From contig PZJY01000009.1 in assembly GCA_031472005.1 (NCBI GenBank), positions 930,001 through 994,000 on the forward strand: 64,000 bases of DNA, read 5' to 3'. The stretch comes from Tetracladium setigerum (taxonomy: Eukaryota > Ascomycota > Leotiomycetes > Helotiales). The translations under genes were made by a program, and so were the position numbers. Positions 63,650 through 64,000 of the stretch are shown here, piece by piece; positions within the stretch are counted from its first letter, which is position 1, and every line of letters starts with the position of its first letter. The notes under the pieces were generated by a model. The model was not told the DNA's origin and ran no database searches. It saw only the letters and a program-made list of their open reading frames with translations.

Positions 63650-64000
63650 GTGGCTGCGTTGGTGATGTTGTTGATGGTGTCTCGAGGTCGCGAGACGAGA
63701 TGAACTTTGAAGACCTCAAGGAGAGAGTGGAGCCGACTCAAAGGTGAACCGTCGGCAGAACTTGGCACGTAGTCTTCGGAATGCTGAATATTGAGATCTT
63801 TTATGACTTGGGGATGAAGTTGAAGTCCTTTGAGTACTAAAACAAAGATTTATTTGTTGGGCAGCAAAGTGCAGAAGCAACAACAGCAGCGCACCACTCT
63901 GATTTCTTACACCAGAGTCTCCTTTCACCAACTTGCAAATCAGAGGTATGAACACTCTCTAATATCCCTTTAGCACACAGTGCAAAGTGCAAAGCTGTGA
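63650..64000. other. Probable upstream region of the large membrane protein gene
   Basis: No supported gene. A minus-strand frame over 63600-63700 (His/Gln-rich) may belong to the 5' part of the large gene. Confidence 0.35.

Overview
The window is nuclear DNA of a filamentous ascomycete (Pezizomycotina). Genes are compact, with short GT-AG introns of about 45-110 nt carrying CTAAC/CTGAC branch sites close to the acceptor. Protein families typical of this group are present (SPA2, NBP2, VPS38/UVRAG, a two-bromodomain RSC subunit). The style fits Leotiomycetes, but that placement is an impression and was not tested. I reconstructed exon structures by eye. For almost every gene the summed exons are divisible by three.

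Layout. 2-4 kb: a purine-cytosine permease. 4-9 kb: weak small ORFs, then an NBP2-type SH3 protein (-). 10-15.4 kb: SSU72 CTD phosphatase and SPA2 polarisome scaffold. 16-19 kb: a divergent, intronless pair resembling bacterial PaiB (-) and PaiA (+). 19-22.5 kb: ERO1 (-) and CKS1 (-). 24-26.4 kb: an RSC4-like bromodomain protein. 27.6-32.5 kb: a ribosome-associated Hsp70 of the SSB class, split by a 2.2 kb intron-like insertion. 33-38 kb: an F-box/2EXR-like protein (-), mitochondrial ribosome recycling factor, an RG-rich putative mitochondrial protein (-) and the APC/C subunit CDC26. 38.8-46 kb: TAF2 (-) and a SAS4-like protein (-). 47-52 kb: an IQ-motif protein (-) and a choline/ethanolamine phosphotransferase (-). 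53-57 kb: RAE1/GLE2 and a VPS38/UVRAG-like protein. 58-63.6 kb: a conserved small protein of unknown function (-) and a large low-complexity protein with two C-terminal membrane segments (-). Most genes are housekeeping and functionally unrelated to their neighbours.

The most striking region is the SSB Hsp70 gene. A normal 56 nt intron (29353-29408) is followed by two exon bases (AG), then by a 2228 nt GT...AG segment (29411-31638) with its own branch site. Removing that segment exactly restores the conserved Hsp70 reading frame. The segment carries an ORF for a GIY-YIG nuclease-like protein with two C2H2-type zinc fingers, flanked by two different GTAC-rich tandem arrays. The exon directly downstream looks altered: unusual codons, an in-frame 17-residue insertion, and an adjoining intron that needs a GC donor. 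I interpret this as a homing-type selfish element living as a spliceable intron in an essential-class nuclear gene. About 700 bp past the SSB stop lies an inverted, roughly 105 nt identical fragment of an SSB exon.

Quality note. At least eight genes-with-breaks positions in six conserved genes can be repaired by adding one base, nearly always to a short G/C run. This looks like a systematic sequencing or assembly artefact rather than pseudogenes.
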